Shown here in pieces: positions 11,416 through 23,230 of a stretch of 64,000 nucleotides of DNA. The stretch spans positions 11,357,389 to 11,421,388 of the forward strand of contig NW_004624734.1 in assembly GCF_000247695.1 (NCBI RefSeq). Reading direction: 5' to 3'. Within the stretch, counting starts at the first letter, position 1, and the number at the start of each line of letters is the position of its first letter. The translations under genes and the position numbers were made by a program. This DNA is from Heterocephalus glaber. Its lineage: Eukaryota > Chordata > Mammalia > Rodentia > Bathyergidae. The notes under the pieces were generated by a model, which saw nothing but the letters and a program-made list of their open reading frames with translations, ran no database searches and had not been told where the DNA came from.

Positions 11416-11456
11416 TGGCTGGGGATTTAGCTCAGTGGTTCTGCTGCCTTCCTCCA
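11416..11456 (+). mobile_element. ID SINE, 3'-truncated
   Basis: Only the head of the ID element is present: 'ctggggatttagctcagtgg' followed by 'ttctgctgcctt', with no B box or A tail. It sits next to the dinucleotide repeat in the GPR68 3'UTR. Confidence 0.8.
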
Positions 11457-12827
11457 TGACAGCTGTTTCCAAAACATTGAGGTTAGGGTCATGTCTTTTC
11501 GGGGCCCTGCTATACAGACCATAGAACATCTAGCATCTCAGAGAGGAGCACAGCATTATCCCAGGGTTCACTGATACACCCAGGCCAACAAAACCCATGC
11601 ATGCATCCTGGCATCTTTCAGCCCACAGGTCTGGGCTTAAGCTCCACTCTGGCTTAAAGAGCTCCTGTGACCAAGATGCGAGGTGGCCTGGAACCCACCT
11701 TGCCTGTTTTCCATGCAGGCTCCTCTGCCTGATGTCCCACCTTACCTACCCGGAGATGACAGTGGATCCATGGCTATACGAAGCCCAGGACACAGACCAC
11801 CAACTTTGTTCTGCCCTGGAAGGCTAGGTACAAGGCTTGTCTCTTGCAGCTTTTGTCCCTGGCCATGTTGAGGTGTCCCTCCCACCCTCAGGACACCCAC
11901 AGGTTTCTCCTGTTCTGTTTTGCAGTAAGGCTTCCTGCTCCTTGAGTGCCACCTCCTCACAGTTCTCTGGAGAGCGGCAGAGAGTGCATGGGGTGCACCA
12001 GCCTCATCTGACTTGTTCAAATGAGGGACTTGGCTTTGTACTGTGCCAAGCACAGCCCTGGCCTGGTGAACATACCAAAGGCCAGAGGAGCCACTTGCTG
12101 CCCCAGAAGATCACCTTCATAGGAATGCTAGCCTTTCAGACTTTCTGTATGGGGGCTAGAGCCAGCTCTGACTTCGCAGGACATGCCCTCAAAGTCCTGG
12201 GATTTGAGTCCCTCCAGACCAAGAGCTAGGGAGGCTGAACGGTGGCCAGGGACTAGGGCAGGAAATAGAGAATAGGTAGTGGTTGGCATCAGTAGAATGT
12301 TTCTGAAATCTGCTGAGAGTGGGAGTTGGGAGGCCAGGCAGAACTTCATCTTCAATCTTCCTTCCCTCTTCTCATCAGCCTCTAAGAGGCTCATCCTTTA
12401 GTTGTGTCTTAATCCTTACATCAGAGGATCCCAGAAGCAGATAACCCAAGCTGGTATGCCCCAGGAAGGGTGCATACTGCAGTCCAAGGGCTACACTTGG
12501 CTGTGAAGCCCCACTCCAATTCCTTGTGGAATTGAGCCTCAAATGACCTAGAAGGTTCTCTTTTTTTTCCTGGAAGAAGAACCAGGATCTTGCTGGGGCA
12601 ATAGCATTGGCTGAGCCTTCCTGTCTCTTCATTCTACAGTATTCCTCCCTATTTTGATCTTAAACACTGGCGTTCCTTCTGGCATGGATTGGGATGAGCT
12701 GGGAGCAGTTCTGTTTATTATGGAGAAGTGTATTTTTGTATTGTCCTATCTTTTACATCAAGTATACATGAGAAGTATTTGTGTGTTGGACTGTGCAATG
12801 GATTTATGTAGCAAACCTCCTTCTGCA

Positions 12828-12833
12828 AATAAA
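12828..12833 (+). terminator. GPR68: GPR68 polyadenylation signal AATAAA
   Basis: AATAAA, followed about 25 bases later by the GT-rich 'gtagggtgtgctg'. This is the first such pairing after the GPR68 stop codon. Confidence 0.7.
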
Positions 12834-12850
12834 GGAAAGTAACCAGCCAC

Positions 12851-14395
12851 AGTAGGGTGTGCTGCAGTCTTTCTTTCTTTTACCAGGGAGATCTAGAGGG
12901 TCCTTGAAACTCCCAAAGCCATCAGAAAAATCCCAGAATTGACCTTAGAGAAAACTCAGAGCAATTGGGGGATTTTCCCTTGACCATCCAACAAGTGATC
13001 AAGGACAGAGCCCCCCAGTGAAACAGGGTTCTCTCTCTTTCCTCATGCTAAGTGTCATCTAGTTGTTCACTATGTTGTTGCAAATCCACTCTGGGATTTA
13101 TCTTGACCACCTCCCTTTTGAGAGCCTAGCCTGGTGGTTTTGAGAATGCTACTCCCTCTGTCTTTGGCCGCTTGACCCTTTGTACTTGTTGCATAGCTCC
13201 TCCCCAGAGCAAAGGGGACTCCATCAGACTATCCCCTCCTTACCAGAGCAGAGTCCCAAAGCAGAAAGACCCATTGCTTAATCTCTTTGGGGATTTCCTC
13301 AATGGTGGGGTGTTGTCTGGGGAAGCCCACATGTTGACCAGCCTCTTCAGGCTGGAGGATCTTCTCAATAGAGACAACAACATGTTTATAAACAAGTGTT
13401 TATCAGTAAGGATTAACTGCATCTCATTGAAATGTAAATTTGATTTTGGTCAGTTAATCCCCTTGGGTCAGGCTCCTGGAGTCCTGAAGTGTTCTGCAAG
13501 AGTAGATGCTTATTCTAAAACTAAGTAAGGACATTACTGGGGATTAAGGCTCCTTTCTTTCCTGAGGAATGGGTGGGAGGAAAAAGTCCATTTGGTTTGG
13601 ACTGCAGGCAGCAGAAACCATTGAGATTCCTTTCTTATTCGCCAATATTGCTTAGTAAAGCAAGGGCTCATCATCCTGTCTATATGCACTGGCCCGTAGG
13701 TTGGCCAGAGAGGAGTGGGAGAAATCCAACACAAACACATCTTCGTCTGCTCTTTCCCTCCAGCTGATACAATGAAGAGAGAGCCAGAATCTGACCCTCT
13801 TGGATCCATGCCTTTTTGGAAAATCCACTTCTTGTAGGTGGTGATCCTGCAGCCTCCCTTCCTGGAATCTGTCTGGCAAGACAGTGGTCTTTGATGACAT
13901 CAATCCTGGGGTCACAATGATGCTTAGTGCTCTGAGGAAATAGTGGGATTTCAATCCCATTTACTTTCATTCAACAACCACCAGGAGAATAGCGCAGGGC
14001 TAGACATTAGATATCAGCCCTGGAATATACCAGAAAGGTCATACTATTTAACCCCTTCACTCTGAAGTATCCCTTCCACATCTCTCAAAAATGATGGTCT
14101 AGTCTCTCCACAAACACCACCAATGGCAGAAGACTCACTACTATCCAACACAAGTCATTCCAGGGTTGGGCAGAAAATCTTACCTATTAACAAGCCAAAG
14201 TAGAACCACTTTATCCACTGGCCTTAATCATGGCAGCTGGAGCCATGTGACCCCTTAAGTACTGTTGTTTGAAGACTCTCATATCCCACTCTCTCATATC
14301 CCACTTTTTAGCACTCAACCTTCCAGGCTTGTATAGGCAAAGGTGGATTAGACCACAGATACAAATAAACCTTGCCCAAAGCACAGAGTCTTAAA
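12851..14395. other. Intergenic, nothing recognised
   Basis: Between the GPR68 3' end and the DGLUCY 3' end. No exon, RNA gene or clear repeat is recognised. Short open frames on both strands have no domain signature. Confidence 0.45.
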
Positions 14396-14398
14396 ACA

Positions 14399-14495
14399 AG
14401 GGGATCTAGGGTGTACCCCAGTGGTAGACTGTATATTTAGCATGAATATGACCATGAGTTCAATCCCAGCCCAAAAAACCAAAACCAAACCAAAT
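14399..14495 (+). mobile_element. Old ID/tRNA-derived SINE
   Basis: 'ggggatctagggtgtacccc', 'agtggtagactg', then 'gagttcaatcccagcccaaa' and an A/C-rich tail: A- and B-box-like order of an ID element, well diverged. Confidence 0.6.
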
Positions 14496-16505
14496 CAAAC
14501 CCAATGAAAGTTTCTCTTGTTCATTAGAGGGTGCTTTCTGGCAAATCTTTTCCCAAGGGATGGCAGTGATTCAGGATCCTTCCATGAAGAGCTCCCATCA
14601 TCTTGGGGTCTTCCCATCCCACCCACACAGGTAGAAGAACCTCACACAAAAAGAACCTCACAGGGGTTTATGGCCAAGTCTGGAAGTGGTTGATATCCCT
14701 GTTACTCACACTTCACTGGCCAGATCATAGCCACATGGCCCCAACCTAACTGCAAGTGAGGCTGGGAAATGTAGTTTTGCTGTACATAAACAAGAAGAGG
14801 CAGAATTGTTAAGCATCTGGCCACTCTCTGACAAACGACTCTCCAAGACACCTCCACTTAACAGCTTTCGCTTTTCTGTACCTTCATTGGAACAAAATCT
14901 ACTTCTTCCAATGTGCTACCGGGATCTGAGGATCTGAGGTGAGACTAAGTTTGCCTGGCCTGCTCTCAGGAAACGTGGGCCATTTTCCTTTCTCTTTACT
15001 CCTGGCAAGCATGTCATATAGCTGATGTATACTGAGTTTCAGCAAATTGCTGGTAAGTAACATCTTCTCCATCCTGCTATAGAGCAGTGAACTGCATCGT
15101 GGAGCCAGTGGAAGCTGCATGTAATGGGCGGGAAGTAGCAGATGCAATGGGCTGGACCAAATTGGGGCTAGGGGTCAGCGGGGCCCATGCAATGAGAACC
15201 AAGAAGTGACCTCAAAGGAATGGTTTTCCCAACTGAGCATTGAGGTCTCCCTTAGCCAGAGGAGCCCGGGGCCTAGCTGGCTCCCTTGGCTTCAAGTCCC
15301 ACTTCCTGCATGCTCTGTATGGAGTACACTATCTCAATGTGCCCAAGGTGCTCTGCTTGCCCTTAAATAGCCACAGAGCACCCTGAATACTATTTACCAG
15401 GACTCCTTCCCCCAACATTCCTACAAATGCCTAGGGATGCTTATATGTCCTTCAGTTCCATCCTGGTCAGCCCCAGGCTCATCTCTCTGGGTGACTCCAT
15501 TCCTCCTTGTAAATCACCTCTGGTTCCCATCACCAGCTTCTGCAGGCTACAGCCATGCTCATCATCCTATCCCGAACATGGACACTGTCCTTCCCCCATG
15601 CACAGGCACAGTGAGGACAAATTTGAGCAAAGGCAAGCAAAACTTTACAGGTCTGAGAAGAAGTCATTTTGTGGGGTGGAAAAGCTTTAAAACTGGATCC
15701 TGGAGAGCAGAGCTCCTGGGCCAGACCCTACTAAGAGGTCTTTTCCTGATCTTCCTTGTACCCCAGCCCCTGCTGCAGGGCCCCAGGCCTGCCTCTCCCT
15801 GCAGGGAGCCTCCAGATGCCTCACTGAGTCTAGGATCCCTATTCTCTATTCCAAGCCTTCTCTGGACTCAGCCAGATCTCAGTCTCTTTCCCAAACTTGC
15901 GAATCTCCCATGCAATTCCATAGCAAGGATAACCTATTACCGGGTTAGACCTCAAGCGGCTCTGCAGAATTCTGCTATCACTATGGCAAAACCAAAGGCT
16001 CATACATGTCCCCCCTCCCCATATGAGAAGAATGCTGGCGTCTTTTCCTTAGTGATGGCTTCTTTCTTGTTGCCATCAAGATTTCAAAAATGTCAGGATA
16101 CCATCTTCCATCAAAGACCCCTGTGTCATGGAACTCTGGAGTCCCAAATCAGGGACCAAAAATTGTAATTGGAGGAGACCTGGTAAAGCTGCAGTTGGGC
16201 TCAATGAGCTGTGAGGTCACAAGTGGAGGGCTGGGTGCTCATTTACGAGGTGAAGCCTGGTGCCACCAATGCATGCACATGCTCTGCAGGTGGGAATGCC
16301 TGGCAGAGTGACAAGGGAGATCTGGGCAGAGGCCCCACCCCAACTACTGTACTTCTACCCAGGGGCTTCACCACACCCCTGTGAAGGGATAATTGGAAGT
16401 TAACTCCACAACCACTTAACTATACTTATACTTTTTTGGAGTGCACAATGTTATAGTTAATTTCTATACCATGTGTTCATTCTTCACAATGAATGCCCCT
16501 TAAAA
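14496..16505. other. Intergenic, nothing recognised
   Basis: No coding exon or RNA gene could be supported. The longest open frame (15437-16168, plus) has no domain, no start context and no similarity I know, so I treat it as chance. Confidence 0.4.
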
Positions 16506-16511
16506 GATCAA

Positions 16512-16640
16512 ACTGGGGATGGGGATTTGGCTCAGTGGCTCCACACCTGCCTGGCAAGTGCAAGGTCCTGAGTTCGATCCCCCGTAGCCCCAAAACAAAA
16601 CAAAAAACAAGTTCGATCCCGGTACCAAAAAAAAAAAATT
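16512..16640 (+). mobile_element. ID SINE with partial B-box duplication
   Basis: Full-length ID ('ggggatttggctcagtgg' to 'gagttcgatcccccgt'), then an A-rich tail, then a second 'gttcgatcccggtacc' and another A tail. This could be a tail-to-tail remnant of two IDs or an internal duplication. Confidence 0.85.
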
Positions 16641-16649
16641 AAACTAAAT

Positions 16650-16858
16650 TGGGCATAGGGACCCACACCTGTAATCCCAGCTACTCAGGAGCCTGAAGCA
16701 GGAAGATTGCAAGTTCAAGGGGAGCCTTGGCAATTTAGCAAGGCTCTATCTCAAAATAAAATAAATATGGTTAGGAGTACAACTCAGTGGTAAAGGGATT
16801 GCCCAGCATGCTTGAGACCCTGGGTTCAATGCCCAGTGCCGCCAAAAAAGAAAAAAAA
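16650..16858 (+). mobile_element. B1-ID dimeric SINE
   Basis: A 7SL-derived left part ('cctgtaatcccagctactca', 'gcaggaagattgcaagttc', 'ctatctcaaaataaa') is joined to an ID-type right part ('gagtacaactcagtggta', 'ccctgggttcaatgcccagt'). This is the B1-dID layout of squirrel-related and some other rodents. Confidence 0.85.
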
Positions 16859-17165
16859 TCCAATCAAATTAGACACAATTAGGGAAATGAAATAAAGTAA
16901 TCCTGACAAACAGTAGAGCCCTAGCTGGGTCTACCCTATCCAGGTGAGTCAGTTGTCACTCAGCAAGACGTAAGAATGGAATAGGACCAGTGCTTCGGTT
17001 TCTGATCCTGTTGGAAAATGAACAGTGGGAGGTTGTGAAAGAGACTAGAACACACTGACTAGGAGGACTGTGTGCCAGCCAAAGTTCTGGTCAGTCCAAT
17101 CCACCCTTGGGCTCCAGGGCTGCAGCTGCCCTTCTAGGTTGGGAGGTCAGAGCGTCCAGCTGGGG

Positions 17166-17252
17166 CTCCAGGTGAGTGGATGGGGAGGAGGTGGATGAAG
17201 TATGGGGGGTGGAGGAACCTGAAGGCCAGACAGGAGGAAGTGGTTGGAGAGA
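17166..17252 (+). repeat. 85-bp segment duplicated at 19702-19785
   Basis: The stretch from 'ggtgagtggatggggagg' to 'aggaagtggttggag' recurs 2.5 kb to the right with roughly 85-90% identity by eye. It is not an L1, SINE or LTR that I recognise. Confidence 0.75.
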
Positions 17253-17791
17253 TCATTTGCCTAAGTAAACAAAATGCTGTTTGAGAAAGAAGGCTTTTCA
17301 AAGGTATAAATATTTTGGTGGTGCTGAGTAAACCTTCCACAAAGCCCAAATGCTTGGTAAATACACATGCCACATCTGTGCATTTTACCCTTTCTTAATG
17401 AGCCTAGAGGATTATTCCTGGTCTTGGTGACACTTATTCTCATGCTCTGCCTACTGGTTAATTGTTCACCGGTGTCCCTATAAGTGATGGGCAAGAGGGT
17501 GGCCTGAATGAGCCAGCATGAAGGGGTTGAATGCCTCTACAACATCAGGTACAAAGCAAATATATTTGAAGCCCCAGAGAAATGTCCCTGGTCCACACCA
17601 TCAGCCCTATTTGCCCTGTTTCCTTCCAGGAAGAGGGTATGCTGTTTCCAGGCCCCATGAATGTGTTGCTCACACACTCAGTGTTAATCTGCAAGGCTGC
17701 TATGAGAAGAAGCTGGGGGTCTCAGGGAGCTTCTGCCTAGATGCAGGCTTGGCCGTCACGTAGGAACTCTGCACATGCGTGACACAGTTGG

Positions 17792-17941
17792 TCACACGTG
17801 CCCCGTGGTGATGTCCATCAACTTCTGGATCATCACAGCATGGACACCAGGGAAGGGCAGCCCATCTACCTCCATGCCCATGATTCCTGAGACTGCACTT
17901 TGGACCTTGTGCTGTACCAGGATGCCCAACATTTTTTCTTC
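17792..17941 (-). pseudogene. DGLUCY: DGLUCY terminal coding exon (open)
   Basis: After the acceptor 'tgatttttccag' this 150-base segment reads 49 codons plus TGA, exactly the length of the human last segment. It encodes [13 protein letters not shown], then [10 protein letters not shown] and MIQKLMD near the end. The human motif HNTHAEM has become PGVHAVM. Reading frame and acceptor are intact. This is the C-terminal end of the DUF4392-type cyclase domain. Confidence 0.9.
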
Positions 17942-18059
17942 CTGGAAAAATCAAATGAAGCAGAGGTAGAAGTTGTGGAGGGGGAAGAAAAAGCAAGAAA
18001 TGCATATATCTGCAAGTGGAGAAAGAGCCTTTGACTTGATGTGTCTCTTTGAAAAATAA

Positions 18060-18240
18060 AGTTTTCTTGTCATCCCAGCTACTCAGGAGGCTGAGGTAGG
18101 AGGATTACAAGTTCAAACCTAGCCTGGGTAATTTAGCAAGACACAGTTTCAAGAGAAAATTTAAGAAAAAGGGGGCAGGATGTAGCTCAGCAATTGCTTA
18201 GCGTGCACAAAGCCCTTGGTTCAATCCCCAGTATTAAATT
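18060..18240 (+). mobile_element. B1-ID dimeric SINE
   Basis: 7SL-type left arm ('cccagctactcaggaggctg', 'ggaggattacaagttcaaac') followed by an ID-type arm ('gatgtagctcagcaattg', 'cccttggttcaatcccc'). Lies in the DGLUCY last intron. Confidence 0.85.
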
Positions 18241-18699
18241 TTTTAAATTAAAAATGCTCATGTCACTACAGGTTTATGATGAAAAATAAATCCATATCAT
18301 GCCTCATGGGCGCCCAAACCCACTCCCCAGAAGTCCCCACTTGCACAGGTCAGGCTGTTCTTCAGGTGGTCATCTTCAGGTCACCAAATCCTGTGCTCTT
18401 GTGGAGACCTGCGTTTTCTTGCAAACACTAAAGATTCATCCTCCAGCAGGGGCTCCATGGCCCCATCCTGCCAACCAGCCCAGCCCTGCCCAATGATCCA
18501 CTGGAGGCCTGAGTGAGCCAGAGGTCCCTATTCCCCCACACCCCACCCTCAGCCTCCTACAGCACAGGCGACAAATCCTGCTGCTGTTGCTGTCTAGGGT
18601 GGAAGAGGGAGCAGCTGGAGGGAGCAGAGCTGTGGAGAAAACACAGTCCAGGGCCCAGAAGCAGCATGGCTTTGGGACCAGACAGATCCAATGTGGGTC

Positions 18700-18880
18700 T
18701 TTCCTGGCAGGGGCTTTGACAGAGAGCTGCGTCTTCGGGTACTTACCTGTAAAATGGGGATGATGCCAATGATCAGAGTAATGGCCTCTTCAGAAGCTGC
18801 TGTAAAGATTAAATGAGATCATGGAAGTAGAGCATCTAGCATGGCCCTTGGTACACAGTAGGTGCTCACAAAAGGAGGCT
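18700..18880 (+). repeat. MIR/L2-like fragment
   Basis: Includes 'acctgtaaaatggggatg', 'taatggcctcttcag' and 'ggtacacagtaggtgctcac', the usual 3' end of MIR/L2 elements. Confidence 0.55.
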
Positions 18881-19439
18881 GATTATTAAAGGCAGGGCTT
18901 GGGCTCGGGCCTTTCTTCCTTTGACTCACTTGGTGGTTAAGGGGAAAAAAGGTTTGATCCTCGATCTCCCCCTTTCCCATTCTCTCCAAAAATAAGGTCC
19001 GCAAGAATTAGCTGTCTAAGCCACTAATGTGTCTGTCCTTGGCCACACAGCTCAGGTCTCTCTGAGGAAGGTGGGTCTCAGAAGGCATCAGGCAGGAGGG
19101 GCAGAGGTCAACACCTTCCTCCCTCCCTCCTCCACAGGCAGAGGCAGAGGGGAGACGGGAGACCAGAGGACGTCAGTGCTGGTGTGAAAGGCTCGCACCT
19201 GCCTGCTCAGGCATGCTCTCATCTATTCCATTAGCTATCGGTTTTATTGAGCACCCATCTGGGGCCTGGTCCTGACCCAGAGATACCAGAGTGAGTGTGA
19301 CCCAGCCCTGCCCCAGGGGGTTCCCAGCTAGATGAGTAACAGGGCAGTCACAGCACGTGTGTGGGGGGGTGTCACAGCACAGAGCGGGGACACCCAATCC
19401 AGCTTATTATGGTGGCCCAGGGAAGACTTCATGGAAGAG

Positions 19440-19865
19440 AAGTTTATGGACTGAATGTTTGTGTTCTCCAAAATCAGTACATTGAATCCCTAATCCTCAA
19501 TGTAATGGGATTTGAAACTGGGGCCTTAGGGAGGTAATGATGTTAAGATGAGGTCATGAAGGTGGGGCCTTCATGACGGAATTAGTGCCCTTCTAAGAAG
19601 AGGGACTAGAGCTCCTCTATCTCCACTACACCAGCACACAGTGAGAAGGCAGTCATCAGCAAGCCGGGAAGACAGCCCTTACCAGAGAATTAAACCTTCT
19701 GGGGTGAGTGGCTGGGGAGGAGGTGGACAAAGTATCAGGGATGAAGGGACATGAAGGCCAGAGAGGAGGTAATGGTTGGAGTCAACCTTGATGTTGGGCT
19801 TCCCAAACTGTAGAACTGTGAAGACCAAAAGGCATGTAAGCCACTACAGTCTACTGTGCTTTGTT
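19440..19865 (+). mobile_element. MaLR-like LTR fragment, interrupted
   Basis: Opens with 'ggactgaatgtttgtgttct' and continues through 'gaagaaggtggggccttcat'-type text to 'cccaaactgtagaactgtga', the layout of ERVL-MaLR solo LTRs. Between about 19700 and 19785 it is interrupted by a segment foreign to the LTR that duplicates 17166-17252. Confidence 0.6.
19702..19785 (+). repeat. Second copy of the 85-bp segment, inside an LTR
   Basis: Near-copy of 17166-17252 in the same orientation. The flanking LTR text resumes immediately on each side ('ttaaaccttctgg' and 'ttgatgttgggcttcc'), so this copy arrived after the LTR. Confidence 0.7.
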
Positions 19866-20727
19866 CCAGCTTCCTGAGATGACTAAGATGAGGGGTGAAA
19901 AGGGTCAGAGGTAATGAAAGAGCAGGAATGAGCCCAGTGAGGGGCCTTGAGAGCACTCATGAAAACTCTAAAATAATGAGTAAAGGGTTGGCAAGTGTTG
20001 GCAACTGTCACCTCGGAACAGCTGGCCAGGGCCAGGGTGGATGTTCTCTTGTAGAGGGAGGCCCAAGGGCATTTCCACTTTTCCACATGAGCTCATTGTT
20101 CAACAGCCCCTTTCCTGGGGCTGCCCAGCCCAGAATGGAATTTCCCACCCTTTGTCTGGACTTTATTCCCCCACTTCTCTTTCCCATTGGTCACATCCTC
20201 TCTTTGTGGGAGAATGCATCTCAGACTGTTGGACCATTTTCTCCAAGTCTTCGGCCTGCCCTCAACATCCTCCTCCTCCTGGCACCCAGGGGGAACACAG
20301 GGAGGGCCTGGGGGTCCGCAGGGGGCCTGTGACCAGCCAGCAGGCTAGGAACTGGCTGCCACTCAGCCTCTAAGAGCTCACAGACCAGCTGGGCTAACAG
20401 CTACTCCCTGCACATTTCCAGGAATTGCTGAATGGCCACCTCATCTTCTAAGAAGCCATGTAGGGGCGGTGATGGGAAAGAAGGGTTGAGGCAGGAGCAG
20501 CTGCCTGGTCCAGGCTGAGAGAGGCAGTGGGGCAGGAGAGCGGGACAGAAGATGACCAGAGTAAGACTATGTGGACAGGAACTGGGGCCTGATTTGATGT
20601 GCATGGAGAAAGAGGCCCCAGGGAGACTTGTGGGCTTAGAGGCTGAATGGGGTACCTGCTATTAATTCTTAGTGGAGCACACTGGGCTGGTATTTATGGG
20701 ATGTGATGCTGCTTTAAAGTGTGGTGA

Positions 20728-20855
20728 AAAGCTGGGTGTGCACTTACAGTCCCAGCTACTTGGGAGGCTGAGGAGGGAGGATTGCTCAAGCTCAGGAGTT
20801 CGAGACCACTGTGGGCAACATAGTGAGACTCGGTCTTAGCAAATCACAACAAAAC
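20728..20855 (+). mobile_element. 7SL-derived (B1-like) SINE
   Basis: 'gctgggtgtgcacttacagt', 'cccagctacttgggaggctg', 'ggattgctcaagctcagg', 'gagaccactgtgggcaac' is a 7SL-type SINE close to the Alu/B1 ancestor, with an A/C-rich tail. Confidence 0.85.
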
Positions 20856-20859
20856 AAAA

Positions 20860-21240
20860 TTGTTATGTCATATCTAGATGTCTCCCCAAGGCCTCATGCT
20901 TTCATAGATGGGGCTTTTGGGAATGACCTGATTATGGGTATGCGCTATTGGATTAGTCTGAATGGTTTAGCATAGTTCTGGACTTACTGAGGAGGGAAGA
21001 CCCAGCATAGATGTGGGTGGTACCAACCAATAGGCTTGGAGTACGGATGGAATTAAAAAGGAAAGAAGAAGGACCCGGCATGAATTGTTTCTCCTCGGTC
21101 ATGCCTTTCTGCCATGCCACCTTGCTTTGCAGCTATGGACTGAAACCTCTACAAACTATGAACTAAAACAAACCTTTCCTCCTTTAACTTGTGGGTGTTG
21201 GGTATTTTATCCCAGCAATGAGAAAGTAACCAAGACAAAA
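20860..21240 (+). mobile_element. MaLR/ORR1-like solo LTR
   Basis: The right half is diagnostic: 'gaacccaca'-like text is absent, but 'aaacaaacctttcctccttt', 'gggtgttgggtattttatcc' and 'cagcaatgagaaagtaacca' is the R/U5-side end of MaLR LTRs. No internal ERV genes. Confidence 0.6.
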
Positions 21241-21319
21241 GTGGAGTGGATAAGGGGCCTCCTGGAAAGTCAGGACTGTTCTGCATCTTGATCTTAGTGG
21301 CAGCTGCATGGGTGCATGT

Positions 21320-21440
21320 GTCTCAGTCACTTTCTCCTTACAGAGGTCCACTACTTAAAGGAGGAAGGTTTATTTTGGCTCACGTTTTTTAGAGGTGGCT
21401 GGCTCCAGGGCAGAAGCAGCACCGAGGCAGGACCTGCCTA
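21320..21440 (+). repeat. Medium-reiteration repeat (URR1-like), partial
   Basis: Shares the opening block 'tcagtcactttctcc', 'acttaaaggaggaag', 'ttttggctcacg', 'tggctggctccagggcag' with copies at 33095, 35140 and 57910. I recall this type as URR1-like, but the family name is uncertain. Confidence 0.55.
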
Positions 21441-21489
21441 GCACGAGAGGGGCACTGGGTTCAATCCCCAGAAAACACACACACACACA

Positions 21490-21810
21490 AATTATTCCTG
21501 CCCTGAACATTTACCAACTTTTCCTTGTCACTCTTCCCTGAACGAGACAGTATAACAATCATTTGCATTGCGCTAGGTATTACTTGTCACCTAGAGATGA
21601 TTTAAAATGCTCAGGGGCTGGGGATTTAGCTCAGTGGTGCCACACCTGCCTCGAAAGTGTAAGGTCCCTGGTATGACAAAAACAAAACCAAACCACCAAA
21701 ACTAAAATGCACAAGAGGGTTGTGAGGGTCACAAGTAAACACTACCCCATTTCATACAAGGGTCTTGAGCATCACAGATTTTGGTTCCCTATGGATACTG
21801 AGGGACAAGG
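21490..21810 (+). mobile_element. Tigger-type DNA transposon MITE, split by an ID SINE
   Basis: 'cttgtcactcttccctgaac' and 'acagtataacaatcatttg' on the left and 'ttcatacaagggtcttgagc' plus 'ggatactgagggacaagg' on the right are halves of the same pogo/Tigger-type MITE seen again at 52478. The ID at 21614-21705 divides it. Confidence 0.65.
21614..21705 (+). mobile_element. ID SINE inserted in a Tigger MITE
   Basis: 'ggggctggggatttagctca' to 'taaggtccctggtatgac', then an A/C-rich tail. The direct repeat 'aaaatgc(t/a)ca' flanks it as a target-site duplication. Confidence 0.85.
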
Positions 21811-22430
21811 GTAGCAGAGAAAGAGAAACTGACTAGATGATGACCAGGCAGAGCCGGTCTGACTGGCCCCAGCTGTAGTCCCCCTCTGGCTGAGGGACAG
21901 TGGCTCCACCCTCATCCTTGGAGGTCCCCAGTTCCTCCCAGGCCTCCAGTCCCTGCCCAGAGCTCTGTTGTCCTGTCCCCCACAGCACCTCTGTCCCCAA
22001 GGTGAGGAAATATGTAGCTCTGCTGGGTCCTTGCATGCCTGACCCTGCAGAACCACTGACAAAAGGCATCTGACAGCTCTTGGCCTCTGGCTGGCAGTCC
22101 TGTCCCCTGTCCTCCCCACCCCATGCCTGCCAGTATTTTCTCTGCACTCAAGAAAAACCCGAGCCCTCACTGGGAGGAGCTCTTGGGCTGAGGGTCACAG
22201 TGGGCAGGGTGTGCCCTAAATAGTGGTGGCCACCCCTGCCAGTCACCATCAGACTCCTGATGTCTCCTGTCTGTGAATAGAGGAGGCTTTGCTTACAGGA
22301 AACTCAGAGCAGAGGGGGGGGACCCTGCTCTGCCCAACCGATCAAGCTTTGTCACCACCTCAGGCCACGGCTCTACTCAGCACCTCTGATGACTCAGGGA
22401 GCCCCATGGAGAGACTTACTGAACTCTAGC
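21811..22430. other. DGLUCY intronic sequence, nothing recognised
   Basis: GC-rich, with several overlapping chance open frames on the minus strand (21772-22170). None resembles a DGLUCY exon or a known protein. Confidence 0.4.
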
Positions 22431-22439
22431 GTGCCGATT

Positions 22440-22700
22440 CTGGTTACCCCCCCGCTGCACACCACACTGTTTCTTGTCTCTGCACCTTTGCTTTGTGGGA
22501 CCTGAGTCCTGGAAGCCCTTCCCACCCTTCCTTCCTGGCTCACCCCTCATCCTCCCAAGCCCCAGCTCAGGGCCACCTCCTCCAGGCACCCTTTTCTGAA
22601 TGAGCTCACTACTTGCAGGGCACACTCCATCCTGGTTTCTAAAGTGTCCTGCCCTGTGTTGCTCCCCTGTGGTCCTCAAGTTCCCTGTCTGACTCCTCAC
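22440..22700 (+). repeat. L2-like LINE fragment
   Basis: 'tgggacctgagtcctggaag', 'cccagctcagggccacctcc' and 'tccaggcacccttttctg' are typical of the L2 3' region. Diverged. Confidence 0.45.
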
Positions 22701-23109
22701 TGTCACCAGAGCAGCCTGTGCCTGGCTTAAGGAGGGGTCAACTCACATCCTTCTGCTTAAAAAACCTGCCCTTCTAGTCCCCTTCTGAGGGTGCTGCGCT
22801 GTTCCTGTACTAATGAAGGATTGGGTGGAAATGTGAAAAGAGAACTTTCTGTCCCTGGAGGGTGCCGAAGGGCTGCATGGACTTGTCTGGGTGGGGCTCG
22901 TGCTTTGGTGTCTGTGTGAGTCAGGAATCATGTGAGAGGCAGCACTGTGTGCTTTTTTCCCAGCTCAGATTCAGGAAGTGTAAAGAAAGCACACGAGACC
23001 ATTTCCCCTCTGAAAATCTCACTGCTGCAGCTGCCTGAGCCTGGCACCCTCCCTCCCCTGGCCCCCTGGCATCCCCAGGAGCTGGGAAACATCTAAGCCA
23101 CATCAGAAA

Positions 23110-23230
23110 AGCCCAGAGTCTGGGGTGAGAGAGATTCAGGTCTCAGCTCTGCCTCTTTCCTGGGTGGTCCTGGCACCTCTCAGAGCCCCAGCTCCTGCCT
23201 CTAGCATGGAGATGACAACATTAATCCAGG
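23110..23230 (+). repeat. MIR-like SINE fragment
   Basis: 'cccagagtctggggtgag', 'gattcaggtctcagctctgc' and 'ctcctgcctctagcatggag' follow MIR order. Confidence 0.45.

Larger units (their letters stand above)
10491..12850 (+). other. GPR68: GPR68 3' untranslated region
   Basis: From the TAG stop to the first good poly(A) signal. It contains a CA/CG dinucleotide repeat (11312-11373) and a truncated ID SINE (about 11416-11456). The last 200 bases before the signal are T-rich and lack repeats. No other gene is seen. The end is inferred from the AATAAA at 12828, since no transcript data are available here. Confidence 0.65.

Noticed and set aside
15437..16168. 243-residue open frame between the two genes
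   Set aside because: No domain, no strong start and composition like flanking DNA. Not supported as a gene.
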